From Leptospira sp. WS92.C1 (GTDB lineage: Bacteria > Spirochaetota > Leptospiria > Leptospirales > Leptospiraceae), in NCBI RefSeq assembly GCF_040833975.1, contig NZ_CP162130.1, positions 3,584,001 to 3,648,000 of the forward strand: 64,000 bases of DNA, read 5' to 3'. Position 1 is the stretch's first letter, and the number at the start of each line of letters is the position of its first letter. Positions 1 through 9,006 of the stretch are shown here, in pieces. The notes under the pieces were generated by a model. That model was not told where the DNA came from and ran no database searches. It was given only the letters and a program-made list of their open reading frames with translations. Both the position numbers and the translations under genes were made by a program.

Positions 1-522
1 TCACAAAGAGACGTGATCGTGCAAAGATATGATGAGGACGGAAAACAACTTTGGAAAAAAAAATTCGGCAACCCTGGTGTCGAAGAACTTCCTATTGGCA
101 TATTAAATTTGAGCGACGGAAACATTCTTTTATCGGGAGGAATTATGGGAGGCAAAGAAGCCGTATGGCTTTTAAAGTTATCACCTCAAGGAGAAACGAT
201 CTGGGAAACAAAACAAAAGATAGGCGGTTTTAACTTCATCGATCCGATCATAGAATCCCCCGATCAGGGCTTTTTTGGAGTTCTTGGAAACGGAGAAGGT
301 CCGATGGTGTTTGTAAAGTTCGATTCTTCCGGAAAAAAAGTATGGGAGAAAAAACAATCACAAAGGCTTTATATGCCCAATGAAATTCTCAAAAACGAAA
401 AGGGCTATGTGATTCTCGCTTATACTAAGAAAAAGCCGGCTCAATACATCGATGCGATTTTGATTCAGACGGATTGGGACGGAAACATTTCCAAGGAAGC
501 GTTTCGAAAAAACTTTCCTTAA
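1..522 (+). CDS. Beta-propeller-like protein, C-terminal part (5' end outside window)
   Basis: The reading frame is open from the first base, so the gene starts upstream of the window and only the last 173 or so residues are seen. The visible part repeats a pattern of glycine-rich turns followed by a Trp and basic residues ([23 protein letters not shown]), spaced about 45-70 residues apart. Such blades are typical of PQQ-like or SBBP-type beta-propeller proteins, which are common as secreted proteins or lipoproteins in Leptospira. The N-terminal signal cannot be judged. No specific function is assigned; it ends with TAA and is followed by a repeat-rich non-coding stretch. Confidence 0.6.
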   Translation, partial: SQRDVIVQRYDEDGKQLWKKKFGNPGVEELPIGILNLSDGNILLSGGIMGGKEAVWLLKLSPQGETIWETKQKIGGFNFIDPIIESPDQGFFGVLGNGEGPMVFVKFDSSGKKVWEKKQSQRLYMPNEILKNEKGYVILAYTKKKPAQYIDAILIQTDWDGNISKEAFRKNFP

Positions 523-946
523 GCTTTGATTCAAAAAGAAATTTATAAAAAAAGGAAATTGGCCGGTCAGAATCCGTGAACGGATTTTGTATAGTTTAAA
601 AATAGTCTATACTTTATAGGAAGTACCACACTGAGTGGTTCGTTTTTTGATTGGTAAAAACGAATTTTCTGATAGAGAAAAATCGATCGTAGTTTTTGCC
701 GCAACGCGATCCATCGAAAGAGTTGCACTGAATTCGCCTGCCCCCGCCCAATCGAGCCCGCCGGGAAACTCGATGGACCGGTGTACAAAAGCGAGATCGC
801 CAAACAACAAACGAAGTAAGCGTCGGCTCTTAGCAAAGTTAAGATCCACTCGACGCGCCGGGTCGTTTCGCAAGAGGGCTCGTGAATTTCAAGGCGGATT
901 GCAGGAGTTCCTACAAATCTAAATTCTTCTATTCATTTCCGATCTT
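523..946. other. Gene-free region with dispersed repeat modules
   Basis: No convincing gene lies between the propeller protein and tag. The stretch holds a TTTCTGATAGAGAAAAAT module near 664-681, a C-rich GCCCCCGCCCAA segment near 740-752 that resembles the sequence next to both IS copies, a GC-rich part (about 690-880) and the palindrome GCAGGAGTTCCTAC at 901-914. Overlapping short ORFs on both strands here have no protein-like character. Confidence 0.6.
901..914. repeat. Dispersed 14-bp palindrome GTAGGAGTTCCTAC family
   Basis: GCAGGAGTTCCTAC, a one-base variant of the palindrome seen at about twelve intergenic sites in this window. Confidence 0.7.
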
Positions 947-1525
947 TTATTTCTTCCGAACAAAACAAAAACAATCCGTTGTATGATCCATTACCATCCC
1001 GGTCGCTTGCATAAAAGCGTAACAAATCGTGGAACCCACGAATTTAAATCCTCTTTTTTTTAAAGCCTTGCTCATCGCGTCCGATTCGGCGGTATTGTTC
1101 GGAACGTCTCGAGTCGTCTTCCAAGAATTGTAAATCGTAGAATGATTTACAAATCCCCAAATATAACGATCGAATGAACAAAATTCTTTTTGAATATTCA
1201 AAAATTCTTGTGCATTGGTAACGGCGGATCTGATTTTCAGTTCGTTACGAACGATTCCTTCATCCTTGAGCAGAGATCGAATCTTCTTTTCTCCGTATCC
1301 GGCGACTTTTTGAACATCAAAGTGATCAAAAGCTTTCCGATAGTTCTCCCGTTTTCTAAGAATCGTGATCCAGGAAAGTCCGGCTTGTGCGCCTTCTAAG
1401 ATTAAAAATTCAAACAAAGTCCGATCGTCGTGAACGGGGGTTCCCCATTCCTGGTCGTGGTAGAGTTCGTAAAGGGGGTCGTTTCCGGCCCAGGCGCATC
1501 GTTTTGGATTTGATTCTGGTTTCAT
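947..1525 (-). CDS. tag: DNA-3-methyladenine glycosylase I
   Basis: Removes 3-methyladenine from alkylated DNA (base excision repair, cytoplasm). The 192-residue protein matches the Tag family: N-terminal RCAW (Cys10), YHDQEWG (His23), the LEGAQAGLSWI segment carrying the catalytic Glu, and a C-terminal MDHTTDCFC. The Cys/His set at both ends corresponds to the structural zinc site of E. coli Tag. Length is normal. The start was set at the ATG at 1525, because the upstream in-frame extension has no family similarity. A copy of the dispersed palindrome (1574-1585) lies about 50 bp upstream, so it may sit in the promoter region. It stands alone, not in an obvious operon. Confidence 0.93.
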   Translation of the reverse strand: MKPESNPKRCAWAGNDPLYELYHDQEWGTPVHDDRTLFEFLILEGAQAGLSWITILRKRENYRKAFDHFDVQKVAGYGEKKIRSLLKDEGIVRNELKIRSAVTNAQEFLNIQKEFCSFDRYIWGFVNHSTIYNSWKTTRDVPNNTAESDAMSKALKKRGFKFVGSTICYAFMQATGMVMDHTTDCFCFVRKK

Positions 1526-1573
1526 GATTTTTAAATGAGAATGGAACGTAAAAATACGATTTCTTTGAGAAAA

Positions 1574-1585
1574 TGGGAGTTCCCA
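1574..1585. repeat. Dispersed palindrome variant upstream of tag
   Basis: TGGGAGTTCCCA, a perfect-armed variant of the dispersed palindrome family, 49 bp before the tag start codon. Confidence 0.5.
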
Positions 1586-1685
1586 CACCGCAGCTCAGGC
1601 TGTAATCCAATCATCTGCGATAACAACTCAAATTCACTTCTAAAAAAGACCTTCCTTCCCCAAGCGAATCAAAAATTCGAAAACG

Positions 1686-2054
1686 TCACTCTTTATCTAA
1701 GAATGGAAATCGAAATCTTCCGTCTTCGTCGGGTAAAATTTCGTAAACGCGGAGGATCGCTTCCATATCCAGAGGGCCGTAGATATGAGGAAAAATATTT
1801 TTGCCGTCTTCTTTTGAAAATTTAGGGGAATCGGACGCCTCGTATTTCAAGGGTGATTTCAAGCGACCCACATCCACAACAAGCAACACCAAATCGTTTC
1901 TTCCGGCGAAAATCCGATTGGCAGTATCTTCCACCTGATTTCTTTTTGAGCTGTGAATAAAGCCTTCTGTTTCGAGCGAGTCTGTGATATAAAATCCCTT
2001 TTTTAGAGATCGTTCATAGTCCTTTTTAGGGGCGAGATTGTAGATTAAATTCAT
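1686..2054 (-). CDS. DUF952 family protein
   Basis: A 122-residue protein with the DUF952 hallmarks: an N-terminal YNLAPK segment, the GFIHSS motif at about residues 31-36, a central LLVVDV strand and FPHIYGPL near residue 88. Members are small cytoplasmic proteins of unknown function with an ADP-ribosyltransferase-like fold; that fold assignment is family knowledge, not read here. It follows the DUF2804 gene with a 9-bp gap on the same strand and is probably co-transcribed with it. Confidence 0.85.
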   Translation of the reverse strand: MNLIYNLAPKKDYERSLKKGFYITDSLETEGFIHSSKRNQVEDTANRIFAGRNDLVLLVVDVGRLKSPLKYEASDSPKFSKEDGKNIFPHIYGPLDMEAILRVYEILPDEDGRFRFPFLDKE

Positions 2055-2063
2055 TGGACGATT

Positions 2064-3077
2064 TTACCACCGAGCGATATGATCTTCGGCCCATCCCTGT
2101 CCATTGGAAATTTTATATTCATTCTTGCCCAAACGAATGATTCCCTCAAACTTTCCGATCATCTGATGTACGGAAGAAGCGAGAAGTCCGGTATTTGTGT
2201 TCGCCTTTCTGTGAAACTCCGGAAGGAACTGGAGATCGATCGCCTGGGAATCCTTGGTATACAAACGCCAGGGTTTCATCCAATTCTCCTTATCGATTTC
2301 AAACACCGCGTTGGATGGAATCTTATAAATTCTTCCGTTGATTAAAATCGCATTTTCGGTCGTTCCCGTTTCGTCCGTCCAACCGGCGCCGAGATTCATC
2401 CCGATCACATCGCTCGCGTTATGCGCCACCATGGAAGCCCAGTTCCATTTTGTGGAATAAGGCCAAACCCCTCTTCCGTAATCCAAACAAGCAAAGGACG
2501 TTGCGGGATCAAATTTGTGTTCCATAGCTCCGTAACGAATCGTTCCATTGGCGCCAACCCCAAATAACTTTTCGGTAAATTGAAATCTTCTTTTGGACCA
2601 AGGAACAACGACGTTTAACGTTTCCCAGTTTTCAGGCACTGGCACAAAAATCTCCGCTTGAACCGGAATTTTATTTCGAAGAGAAAAATTTACGGAAAGA
2701 CGATATCCTTCTTCTTCTCGAAAAAACTGCAAACGAGCATTGTTCCCGATATAGGTGGCATTGCTTCCCACGAGTTGTCCGAGGCTCACCCCGGATCCGA
2801 AAGGAGTGAGGATCGTTCCTTCCTCAAAATCTCCCGTTTTGCGATTCAACCAATAGACAAAAATGACTCCCGCGTAATCCACATCGGATATGGTAAAGGA
2901 AGCGAGAAAGTTCTCGTCGTAAATACACCAATAATTCCACTTTTTCTTTCTGAGATAATGGCCGCTTAAGTTGCATCTATGTAAGGCTTTTTTGGACCAG
3001 CCTACTGCGTTTAAATTTAGATTTCCGGATTTATCGCAAAGATTGGTTTCTTGTCTGATTTCTGTTTCTAGGTTCAT
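2064..3077 (-). CDS. DUF2804 family protein
   Basis: A 337-residue protein resembling the DUF2804 family: an N-terminal LCDKSGNLN with [11 protein letters not shown], a central [16 protein letters not shown] block, [18 protein letters not shown], and a C-terminal [13 protein letters not shown]. The family probably adopts a lipocalin/AttH-like beta fold; its role is unknown. No signal peptide or membrane segment is visible, so it is likely cytoplasmic. It is first of a two-gene unit with the DUF952 protein. The ribosome binding site ahead of the ATG is poor. Confidence 0.85.
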   Translation of the reverse strand: MNLETEIRQETNLCDKSGNLNLNAVGWSKKALHRCNLSGHYLRKKKWNYWCIYDENFLASFTISDVDYAGVIFVYWLNRKTGDFEEGTILTPFGSGVSLGQLVGSNATYIGNNARLQFFREEEGYRLSVNFSLRNKIPVQAEIFVPVPENWETLNVVVPWSKRRFQFTEKLFGVGANGTIRYGAMEHKFDPATSFACLDYGRGVWPYSTKWNWASMVAHNASDVIGMNLGAGWTDETGTTENAILINGRIYKIPSNAVFEIDKENWMKPWRLYTKDSQAIDLQFLPEFHRKANTNTGLLASSVHQMIGKFEGIIRLGKNEYKISNGQGWAEDHIARW

Positions 3078-3122
3078 CTGGGGAAAAAGCTCTTTTTAGG
3101 ATAGGAGTACGGATACCATGAC

Positions 3123-3395
3123 CTACCGTAAGAAGTCGATCGATTTACCACCCGAAAAGGATTTCAAAAATGGGACTTTCGAATCTTTGCTCGGTTTCGA
3201 AACGTCATCTCCCTTCGCTCCATTTCCTTCAAGATCTTCCGAATGCACATCTTCGATTTCTCCTCAGCAAAACATTCTATCCCCGAGATTAAAAAAATCA
3301 CGAACAAAGGGAACAAACATTACATATTGAGGAATGAAATACATAAACAGACTGACGAGTTTGAAAAAGCGAGCGGTTCTATCAAGTAAGTTCAT
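3123..3395 (-). pseudogene. Small membrane-anchored protein gene split by an in-frame TGA
   Basis: From the ATG at 3395 the frame reads MNLLDRTARFF, a hydrophobic segment, then FNLGDRMFC and a TGA at 3266-3264. The same frame then continues with a charged, protein-like stretch (EIEDVHSEDLEG, then KPSKDSK) to a TAG at 3123-3125, giving about 90 codons with one internal stop. A single C-to-T or G-to-A change (CGA or TGG to TGA) would explain it. It could be a recent nonsense mutation, a 43-residue functional peptide, or (less likely) a recoded codon. No family recognised; no strong ribosome binding site seen. Confidence 0.4.
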
Positions 3396-3524
3396 TTGCA
3401 GATTCAAAAGAAATGAAAATACAAATCGAAAATCAGAAAACGCCCCTCTCTACTTCGACTTTATCCAAGTCATTTTATGATGAGCTCTTTGCTGATTTCG
3501 AAATCAACAGTTAAGGGAAAAACG

Positions 3525-4655
3525 ATGAACACAAAATTCAATAAATTATTGAATCAAATTTTCTCGATTTTTACAATCGCTACATTGACTCTTTATGTTA
3601 GCGCATGCGCCGGCATTAAAGAAGGTGAGTCGACACAATCGCAATCGTCGATACTCGGATTACTTGGGCTTAGCCTAAACGAAATACAGTCGGGTTCCTG
3701 CGAAGGCAAGAAGCTATCTCTTTTTACCGATCCGCTTCCACCGGAAAGCGAAATTCCCGTCCTCCAAATAGGGGAATCGATTGTCTTAGACCGTTCCGCA
3801 CATTTGTCTTTAGAGTCTCCGGCTTGGGATTTGTCAATCGGCACCGAATACGAAGGTTTTTATGAACGTTTTGAGAGAGATATGAAAACGTCCGAATGCC
3901 ACAAATACAAACCTCTTTTTCCGGGATATCATTATATAAAACTTTGCAACACGGTGAACGGAAATTATTCCTGCGTTGCGAGAGGATTTATAAAAGTGGA
4001 AGGAGCAATGAACAAAGCTCCGTTAGCCGCTCTTACCATGCCAACACCGATGGTTTTTCTGGGACAAGCGATCAACTTGGACATGAGCAATAGCACGGAT
4101 CCGGAAAATGATTCTTTGAAGTTTACTTGGAGAATGCTTGAACAGCCTCCTACTTCGACAGTGCAACCGATTGTTTCGGATGCGGCGGTTCAACCGTTTA
4201 CTCCGGATGTTCCCGGTAGATACGTTCTGGTGGGTTACGCTCTTGACGGATATGAAAACCCTCTTCGATTTTTGGATCAGGCAAACAGCGTCGTCGTTGC
4301 GTCAGTACACAGCAGGATCGAAGGAAACGTAGCTCCTACGATGGTTATGGTTATGAATCCCCCCAATCCTACGGCGGGTAATTCGATTCGATTTGATGCC
4401 AGCGCGAGCACGGATCCAGATGATCCGGTTTTAACTCTCCATTCCTGGTTTATTGCGGTTCAATTGGAAGACGGTTCCTGGGATTTCTTTGATGTTCAGG
4501 ATACGTTTACTCCAGGCACACTCAGGGTTGGAAAAAATCTCGCAGCAGGCAACTATTGGGTAGGGGCTTGTTTGGCCGACTATGTGCCCCGCGAAGCTCC
4601 AAACGAGGCGGCACAAAGCTGTTGGGATCATCGATTTACGGTCGTAAATGAGTAA
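3525..4655 (+). CDS. Lipoprotein with two PKD/Ig-like domains
   Basis: A 376-residue predicted lipoprotein. The start was placed at the ATG at 3525, preceded by AAGGGAAAAACG; it gives a basic n-region (MNTKFNK), a hydrophobic core, and a lipobox ending LYVSAC, acceptable under relaxed spirochaetal rules. Two tandem PKD-like modules follow: one around STDPENDSLKFTWRM and one around ASASTDPDDPVLTLHSWF, both with the N/D-rich turn and the Trp typical of PKD strands. A Cys-containing domain of unknown type comes before them. It is likely surface or periplasmic; a binding role is only an inference. Confidence 0.75.
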   Translation: MNTKFNKLLNQIFSIFTIATLTLYVSACAGIKEGESTQSQSSILGLLGLSLNEIQSGSCEGKKLSLFTDPLPPESEIPVLQIGESIVLDRSAHLSLESPAWDLSIGTEYEGFYERFERDMKTSECHKYKPLFPGYHYIKLCNTVNGNYSCVARGFIKVEGAMNKAPLAALTMPTPMVFLGQAINLDMSNSTDPENDSLKFTWRMLEQPPTSTVQPIVSDAAVQPFTPDVPGRYVLVGYALDGYENPLRFLDQANSVVVASVHSRIEGNVAPTMVMVMNPPNPTAGNSIRFDASASTDPDDPVLTLHSWFIAVQLEDGSWDFFDVQDTFTPGTLRVGKNLAAGNYWVGACLADYVPREAPNEAAQSCWDHRFTVVNE

Positions 4656-4961
4656 CCGATTTCTTTGAAAAACTCTCATTCCTTTGAATCCAGTCCGATT
4701 CGAGGGAATGAAGTCTCGGTTTCAATCCACTGTTCTTCGGATCGGTCAAACCAAGATCAAATCCGAAGAACGATCTGCAAAAAGACTTTGCTTTTAAAAA
4801 ACTTTCCGACTAAAATTGTAAGAAAACCAATGATTTTACTTCGCTTTCTTTCGGGGAATGATCCGGAATTCCCGATTTCTTCTGGAAATTTCTTTCCAAA
4901 AAATACGATGCCATTTTATAAAGAAGAATCAAGAACGCATTTGTTTGTAAAAAGAATATCT
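4656..4961. other. 306-bp gap between two lipoprotein genes
   Basis: Although open in the frame of the next gene, this stretch has no signal peptide or domain character, and the lipoprotein start lies downstream. No repeat or terminator recognised; it presumably holds the promoter of the SBBP lipoprotein. Confidence 0.4.
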
Positions 4962-6335
4962 ATGATTCGTTTCTTTCTCGTCCTCATTTTATCGTTTCAG
5001 GCGTGTGCTCCAATTCGGGGATTCAACGCAGCCGATCCGGGATCAAGCGACTATTGGATTCATCTGTTACTTCAAAAAATCAGATTTTTTCGCGAAAACG
5101 AGGGAAACCTAGAATGGACCCTTTTACTCGGAAGCTCCGGCTTGATTACTTCAGGAATGGACACCGCTGTCGATGCACATGGTTCCATCTATGTCGCCGG
5201 AGAAACTCAAGGTGGTATTTATAACCCGTCTGTAACCGGCATCACAGACCTATTTATAGGAAAATACGACCCTCAGAAAAATATTATATGGGGAAAACAA
5301 ATCGGAGTCTCCAGTGCAACCATACAAGTCAAAGGGGTGGCCGTCGATTCGATCGGGAGCGCTTACGTCACCGGATCCGTCGACGCTCCCTTTTTCTCTT
5401 CGCAGTTAAGTTCGTCCGATTTGTTCTTAGTCAAATACAATCCGGATGGAACACAAGCCTGGGGAAGACAAACCGGTCCGAGCGGTTCATTTGTTGTGAC
5501 TCCTTCGAGAATCGACGTAGATATATTCGGAAATTCTTATATAATTGGAACTTCGAACGGACCCTTCGGAGGGCCGGCATCAAGCGGTACAAACGGATTT
5601 ATTATCAAATTCGACACCAATGGAAACCAGCTCTGGGTAAGACAAAATGCGATCTCGGGTGCAAATTACAATTCAAACGACGTCGCTTTTGATCGAAATA
5701 CCGGATCCATCTATATGACCGGTTTTGGAAACGCCAACTTTGACACGATGACCGTTCCCGGAATCGGAAACAACGATCTCTTTATCGTCAAATTTGATAC
5801 CGATGGGAACAGACAGTTTTTTGCTCAGCTCGGTTTTGCTACGAGAGAAACTCAAGGTCATTCCTTAGCCGTGGACGGATCCGGAAATATCTTTGCCGGC
5901 GGTAGTAGCAACGGGAACTTTGGATCCGGGGCCGACGGATCCAGCACCCTCGGCACTCTCGTAAAATACAGTCCTTCGGGAGTTCAGCAATGGGTGACAC
6001 AATTCGGTGCACCGTTCGGTTCGGGATTGATTACTCAAATCCTCGCGATCGGAACGGACGTAGGTGGCAACGTTTTTACAACCGGCACGACCCAAAGTAA
6101 TTTGGTAGAAGGAGGAAGCTCGATCGGTTCTCAAGATCAATTCGTGATCAAACATAATTCTTTGGGTCAAGTTCAATGGATACGGCAAACGGGTGTCTCG
6201 TCGGGATCGATCAACGGTTCCGGAATCCAAAGCGATTCGGAAGGGAATCTTTATTGTGTGGGAACCACCAACAGAAACATAAATGGAGTTCCCGTAACCG
6301 GCAGCTCGGATTTATTTTTACTGAAATACAGATAA
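4962..6335 (+). CDS. SBBP-repeat beta-propeller lipoprotein
   Basis: A 457-residue lipoprotein. The ATG at 4962 gives MIRFFLVLILSFQAC, a short signal peptide with lipobox FQAC. The mature protein is built of about seven SBBP-type repeats of some 55 residues, each with a D..GN.YV.G core, then SDLFLVKY...G...W.RQ.G (for example around 5400-5480 and 5760-5830). The family forms beta-propellers and is often expanded in Leptospira as outer-surface lipoproteins; ligands are unknown. The frame is open 297 bases further upstream, but that part has no signal character. A PKD lipoprotein lies immediately upstream on the same strand. Confidence 0.85.
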   Translation: MIRFFLVLILSFQACAPIRGFNAADPGSSDYWIHLLLQKIRFFRENEGNLEWTLLLGSSGLITSGMDTAVDAHGSIYVAGETQGGIYNPSVTGITDLFIGKYDPQKNIIWGKQIGVSSATIQVKGVAVDSIGSAYVTGSVDAPFFSSQLSSSDLFLVKYNPDGTQAWGRQTGPSGSFVVTPSRIDVDIFGNSYIIGTSNGPFGGPASSGTNGFIIKFDTNGNQLWVRQNAISGANYNSNDVAFDRNTGSIYMTGFGNANFDTMTVPGIGNNDLFIVKFDTDGNRQFFAQLGFATRETQGHSLAVDGSGNIFAGGSSNGNFGSGADGSSTLGTLVKYSPSGVQQWVTQFGAPFGSGLITQILAIGTDVGGNVFTTGTTQSNLVEGGSSIGSQDQFVIKHNSLGQVQWIRQTGVSSGSINGSGIQSDSEGNLYCVGTTNRNINGVPVTGSSDLFLLKYR

Positions 6336-6384
6336 CTCGATTTCATTTTTCGAATTCTAATTTCTTTTCTGTTCAAAAAAGATC

Positions 6385-6408
6385 GGCCTGAGACAAAGGT
6401 TCAGGCTG
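6385..6408 (+). promoter_or_regulatory. Small hairpin ahead of the next gene
   Basis: GCCTGA and TCAGGC form a 6-bp stem with a 9-base loop just before the ribosome binding site of the 6415 gene. It could be a weak terminator or leader structure. Confidence 0.2.
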
Positions 6409-6414
6409 GAAATC

Positions 6415-7110
6415 ATGAACCGAAATCGAAATATCATACACGTAGGACTCAGCGATTTATTCTTACCGATCGTAGTTCGATCCAAATCGGAGATTCTTCA
6501 GTTCCAATCCAAGCTGGAAGAATTGGGAATCGAAATTACCGGCACCAACTATGGCCCCAATCAAAACGTTCTTACAAGACAACTTTCTCAATCCGTTCTT
6601 ACGATTCAGGTCATCAACGCAGGTCCGAACATCACTCAACTTCTGATCATTTCCGAAAATCCGGACGGCTCATTGGAATCAATCGAAGAAGACTTTGAAA
6701 GAGTCATCGAAGCTTTTGATAAGATCTGGCAGATTCAAGGAAAGAATGTAGTAAAGAGCGATCTTACGGTTCGTCTTCTGACTGATTCTTCCACCGAACA
6801 CGCATTTGGCGAAATTTGGGAAAAACGTCTCAAACAAAACAGGGACAGCCTACAACAACTTGGGAGACCGATTTTAGGCGGCGGGCTTCGTTTTGTACTT
6901 CCGCCTCTCAATTCTCAAGACCCGGAAGATCATGGAATTGAAATCAAAATCGAATCCTTTTTTCCGGATCCGCGCAAAGTTTTTATAGAAGCGATATTTC
7001 TTTGGGGAGCTCCGCGAATGATATCAGAAAAATGGAATGCTTCCGATCGGATTCAAAAGGTGATTCAATACGTCGAAAAACACCTAATCCCGTTTTTGGA
7101 TCCAGGGTAA
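6415..7110 (+). CDS. Conserved hypothetical protein, possibly TIGR04255-like
   Basis: A 231-residue soluble protein with no signal peptide or membrane segment. The N-terminal half looks like alternating strands and helices (LFLPIVVRSKSEILQFQSKL, then LTIQVINAGPNITQLLII); the C-terminal half has a GLRFVLPPL strand followed by EIKIESFFPDPRKVFIEAIFLWG. That layout is faintly reminiscent of the sporadic TIGR04255 family, but I cannot confirm this. The start is backed by GGAAA eight bases upstream. No function is assigned. Confidence 0.55.
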   Translation: MNRNRNIIHVGLSDLFLPIVVRSKSEILQFQSKLEELGIEITGTNYGPNQNVLTRQLSQSVLTIQVINAGPNITQLLIISENPDGSLESIEEDFERVIEAFDKIWQIQGKNVVKSDLTVRLLTDSSTEHAFGEIWEKRLKQNRDSLQQLGRPILGGGLRFVLPPLNSQDPEDHGIEIKIESFFPDPRKVFIEAIFLWGAPRMISEKWNASDRIQKVIQYVEKHLIPFLDPG

Positions 7111-7385
7111 ACTTCGGCTTAGCGACGCGCAGAGAGCGAAGCTGTCCTTCGTCGAAGACGAAGACCGAGCGGGACTCCGCGAGCTCGAAAGCGGCGCGAC
7201 CGTTCGTCTCCGAACGGGAAGCCCCAAAAATTTCTGTGGGAGTTCCTACAAAATCGGGAAGAATATTTTGCTTGAAAGAAGTATGATTTTCTGATAGAGG
7301 AAAATTTCCCAACTCTTTCCCTGCGATACGACCCATAGGGAGTATTGCATTGAGTTTTTCAGCCCACCACCTCCACCCTAATCTT
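7111..7385. other. Repeat-rich intergenic segment flanking IS copy 1
   Basis: Holds a GC-rich stretch with small hairpins (CTTCGTC/GACGAAG near 7147; CCGTTCG/CGAACGG near 7200), the palindrome at 7236-7249, a TTTTCTGATAGAGGAAAAT module near 7285-7303, the module CGACCCATAGGGAGTATTGCATTGAGTT near 7329-7356, and a C-rich segment touching the IS end. The same modules flank IS copy 2. Confidence 0.6.
7236..7249. repeat. Dispersed palindrome family member
   Basis: GTGGGAGTTCCTAC, one-base variant, in the outer flank of IS copy 1. Confidence 0.7.
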
Positions 7386-8874
7386 GCATAACCTTACCCA
7401 CAAGTTAAATCCTGCGTGAGTAATTTAAACATAAATCCGAGATCTATAACTCTCATTAATCCTTTGAATATTGTGAGAGGTCCAGGCGGTGAGTCTGATT
7501 TCCGCCCTAAGTGTCCGCCTAACTTTGCAATCCATTCTAAAACAGTGCCTAAATCAGGTTCTTGTTTTGGTGGTTGAGGAGTTTCGTAAAGTCGGCAGTA
7601 AGCGCCTTTCCATTCAAATGGTTCAAACATGATGGAAGCTTTTAATCCGTGGACATTCCTTCCTAAGAATGTTAACATCATTACGCGCCTAGAGACGATT
7701 GCGCTAATGGCAATACAAGCCTTGAATCGATCGCCAAATTTGAATTGAGTGGATTCGATTGCACATCCAGATTTTAATATCTTGAAATAGACTTCGATTC
7801 CCCAACGACTTTTATAGTAAGAGATTACGTTCTTCGCATCTTCAGAAGTTCTAATTGGAATTGTTGTTAAAAATTTCCACTGAATTGTTTCGTCTTCTGA
7901 TCCGTCAATCTCAGTTGCGGATACCGCATACATATCTATATTTTCCAATTTTTTATATCGAGGGGGCTTTATTGATAATTTTTCAAATCGAAGCTCGATT
8001 TTAGCGTCTCTTGCTTTCTTTCCTTTCTTTCTTGGAACAGAGATTGTATATATATCAACCGGCTCTAAGGTTTCAAGATAGGACCAAGAATAATCACCGC
8101 CCTCGATCTTTCTGTCATAAACCGCACGTATAAGCAGATCTGGAGCGTTTTCTCCTACCTCTATATGTTCCTGAAATAGTTCGAAAATATCTGCTTCTCT
8201 ATCACAGATGAATATGTATTTTGCATCGGATTCTTTAGAAAATTCGCATGTTGTTCTGTAGCCTTGAATCCACTTTATACTTTCCTTATTTTCAATAGGA
8301 GTTCTCTTTCTTACATCTCTTGGTAAATGTTTAGAGCCTAATTTCAAGCGAGCCCACATTTTAAAATCTAAAATTCCTAAAGGGATTCCGTCTGTGGTAA
8401 ATGCAATTGAAGGATGTAAAAGAAGCCCCTGATCCAAGTTGGAATTCATCGGCCCTAAACCTTCGATTCGGTTTCTATTTCGATAATAAATTTCCGTTGT
8501 GTCGCTTAACACCAAAATCGTTTCTTGTTTTTCAAGACGCTTTTTAGTCGCTCTGGAATGTGGAGCAATAATTTCATCCGGAGATACTTTCGGGTTCGAG
8601 AAAAAACGATAGGCGGCTTTTGTTCCCGACCAATTACCAAAAACATCAGGTAGGCTTGAGCCCGTTTGGTTACACATCGATCCGATAATTTTCTTTAATC
8701 GTTTATTAAGTCTCTTGTCCCCCAAGCTAAGAGACAGAAATTCTTCTTCAATCCAATCTAAATCCGTTTCGAGAGTACTACTCCAATGTTTAGTGATCAT
8801 CTTTAGGCCCAAGGAAAGAAAAGCAACAATGGCCTAAAAAAGCTAGTTTTTTTAACTTGCGGGTAAGGTTATGC
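7386..8874 (-). mobile_element. IS4-family insertion sequence, copy 1
   Basis: A 1489-bp element with near-perfect terminal inverted repeats of about 20 bp, beginning GCATAACCTTACCC at 7386 and ending with its complement at 8874. It carries one transposase gene. A second copy of exactly the same length lies at 28867-30355 in opposite orientation; the two differ at only a few bases. No clear direct target duplication is visible. Beyond both ends lies a further imperfect inverted repeat (CCNCCACCC), so the true ends could be somewhat further out. Confidence 0.9.
7394..8800 (-). CDS. IS4-family transposase, copy 1
   Basis: A 468-residue DDE transposase. Features: an N-terminal DNA-binding region like that of Tn5 transposase (WIEEEFLSLSLGDKRLNKRL), the first catalytic Asp in VLSDTTE, the second in IFICDREADIFE, and the YREK signature Y-x2-R-x3-E-x6-K (YKSRWGIEVYFKILK) carrying the catalytic Glu. 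The ATG at 8800 was preferred; a TTG four codons earlier is possible. It looks intact. Compared with copy 2 its stop is lost by one A/T difference, so it runs four residues further (LTCG) and terminates inside the terminal repeat. Confidence 0.93.
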   Translation of the reverse strand: MITKHWSSTLETDLDWIEEEFLSLSLGDKRLNKRLKKIIGSMCNQTGSSLPDVFGNWSGTKAAYRFFSNPKVSPDEIIAPHSRATKKRLEKQETILVLSDTTEIYYRNRNRIEGLGPMNSNLDQGLLLHPSIAFTTDGIPLGILDFKMWARLKLGSKHLPRDVRKRTPIENKESIKWIQGYRTTCEFSKESDAKYIFICDREADIFELFQEHIEVGENAPDLLIRAVYDRKIEGGDYSWSYLETLEPVDIYTISVPRKKGKKARDAKIELRFEKLSIKPPRYKKLENIDMYAVSATEIDGSEDETIQWKFLTTIPIRTSEDAKNVISYYKSRWGIEVYFKILKSGCAIESTQFKFGDRFKACIAISAIVSRRVMMLTFLGRNVHGLKASIMFEPFEWKGAYCRLYETPQPPKQEPDLGTVLEWIAKLGGHLGRKSDSPPGPLTIFKGLMRVIDLGFMFKLLTQDLTCG

Positions 8875-8912
8875 AAAATTGGGTGGGGGCGGTCGCTGTT
8901 TCACGGTAAATT

Positions 8913-8926
8913 GTAGGAGTTCCTAC
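8913..8926. repeat. Dispersed palindrome GTAGGAGTTCCTAC
   Basis: Consensus copy, 39 bp outside the 5' end of IS copy 1. Confidence 0.75.
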
Positions 8927-9006
8927 AAATTTTCTAAAAAAACGACAGGAATCCCTTAAAAATTTGTCCGGGGGAAAACGTATTCTTAGAAAATAGGACC
9001 TATCTC

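Noticed and set aside
635..922. 95-aa plus-strand ORF and overlapping minus ORFs
   Set aside because: The stretch is composed of dispersed repeat modules and GC-rich sequence, open in several frames at once, with no domain.
3118..3330. 70-aa plus-strand ORF
   Set aside because: It overlaps the more protein-like split frame on the minus strand and has no ribosome binding site or family match.
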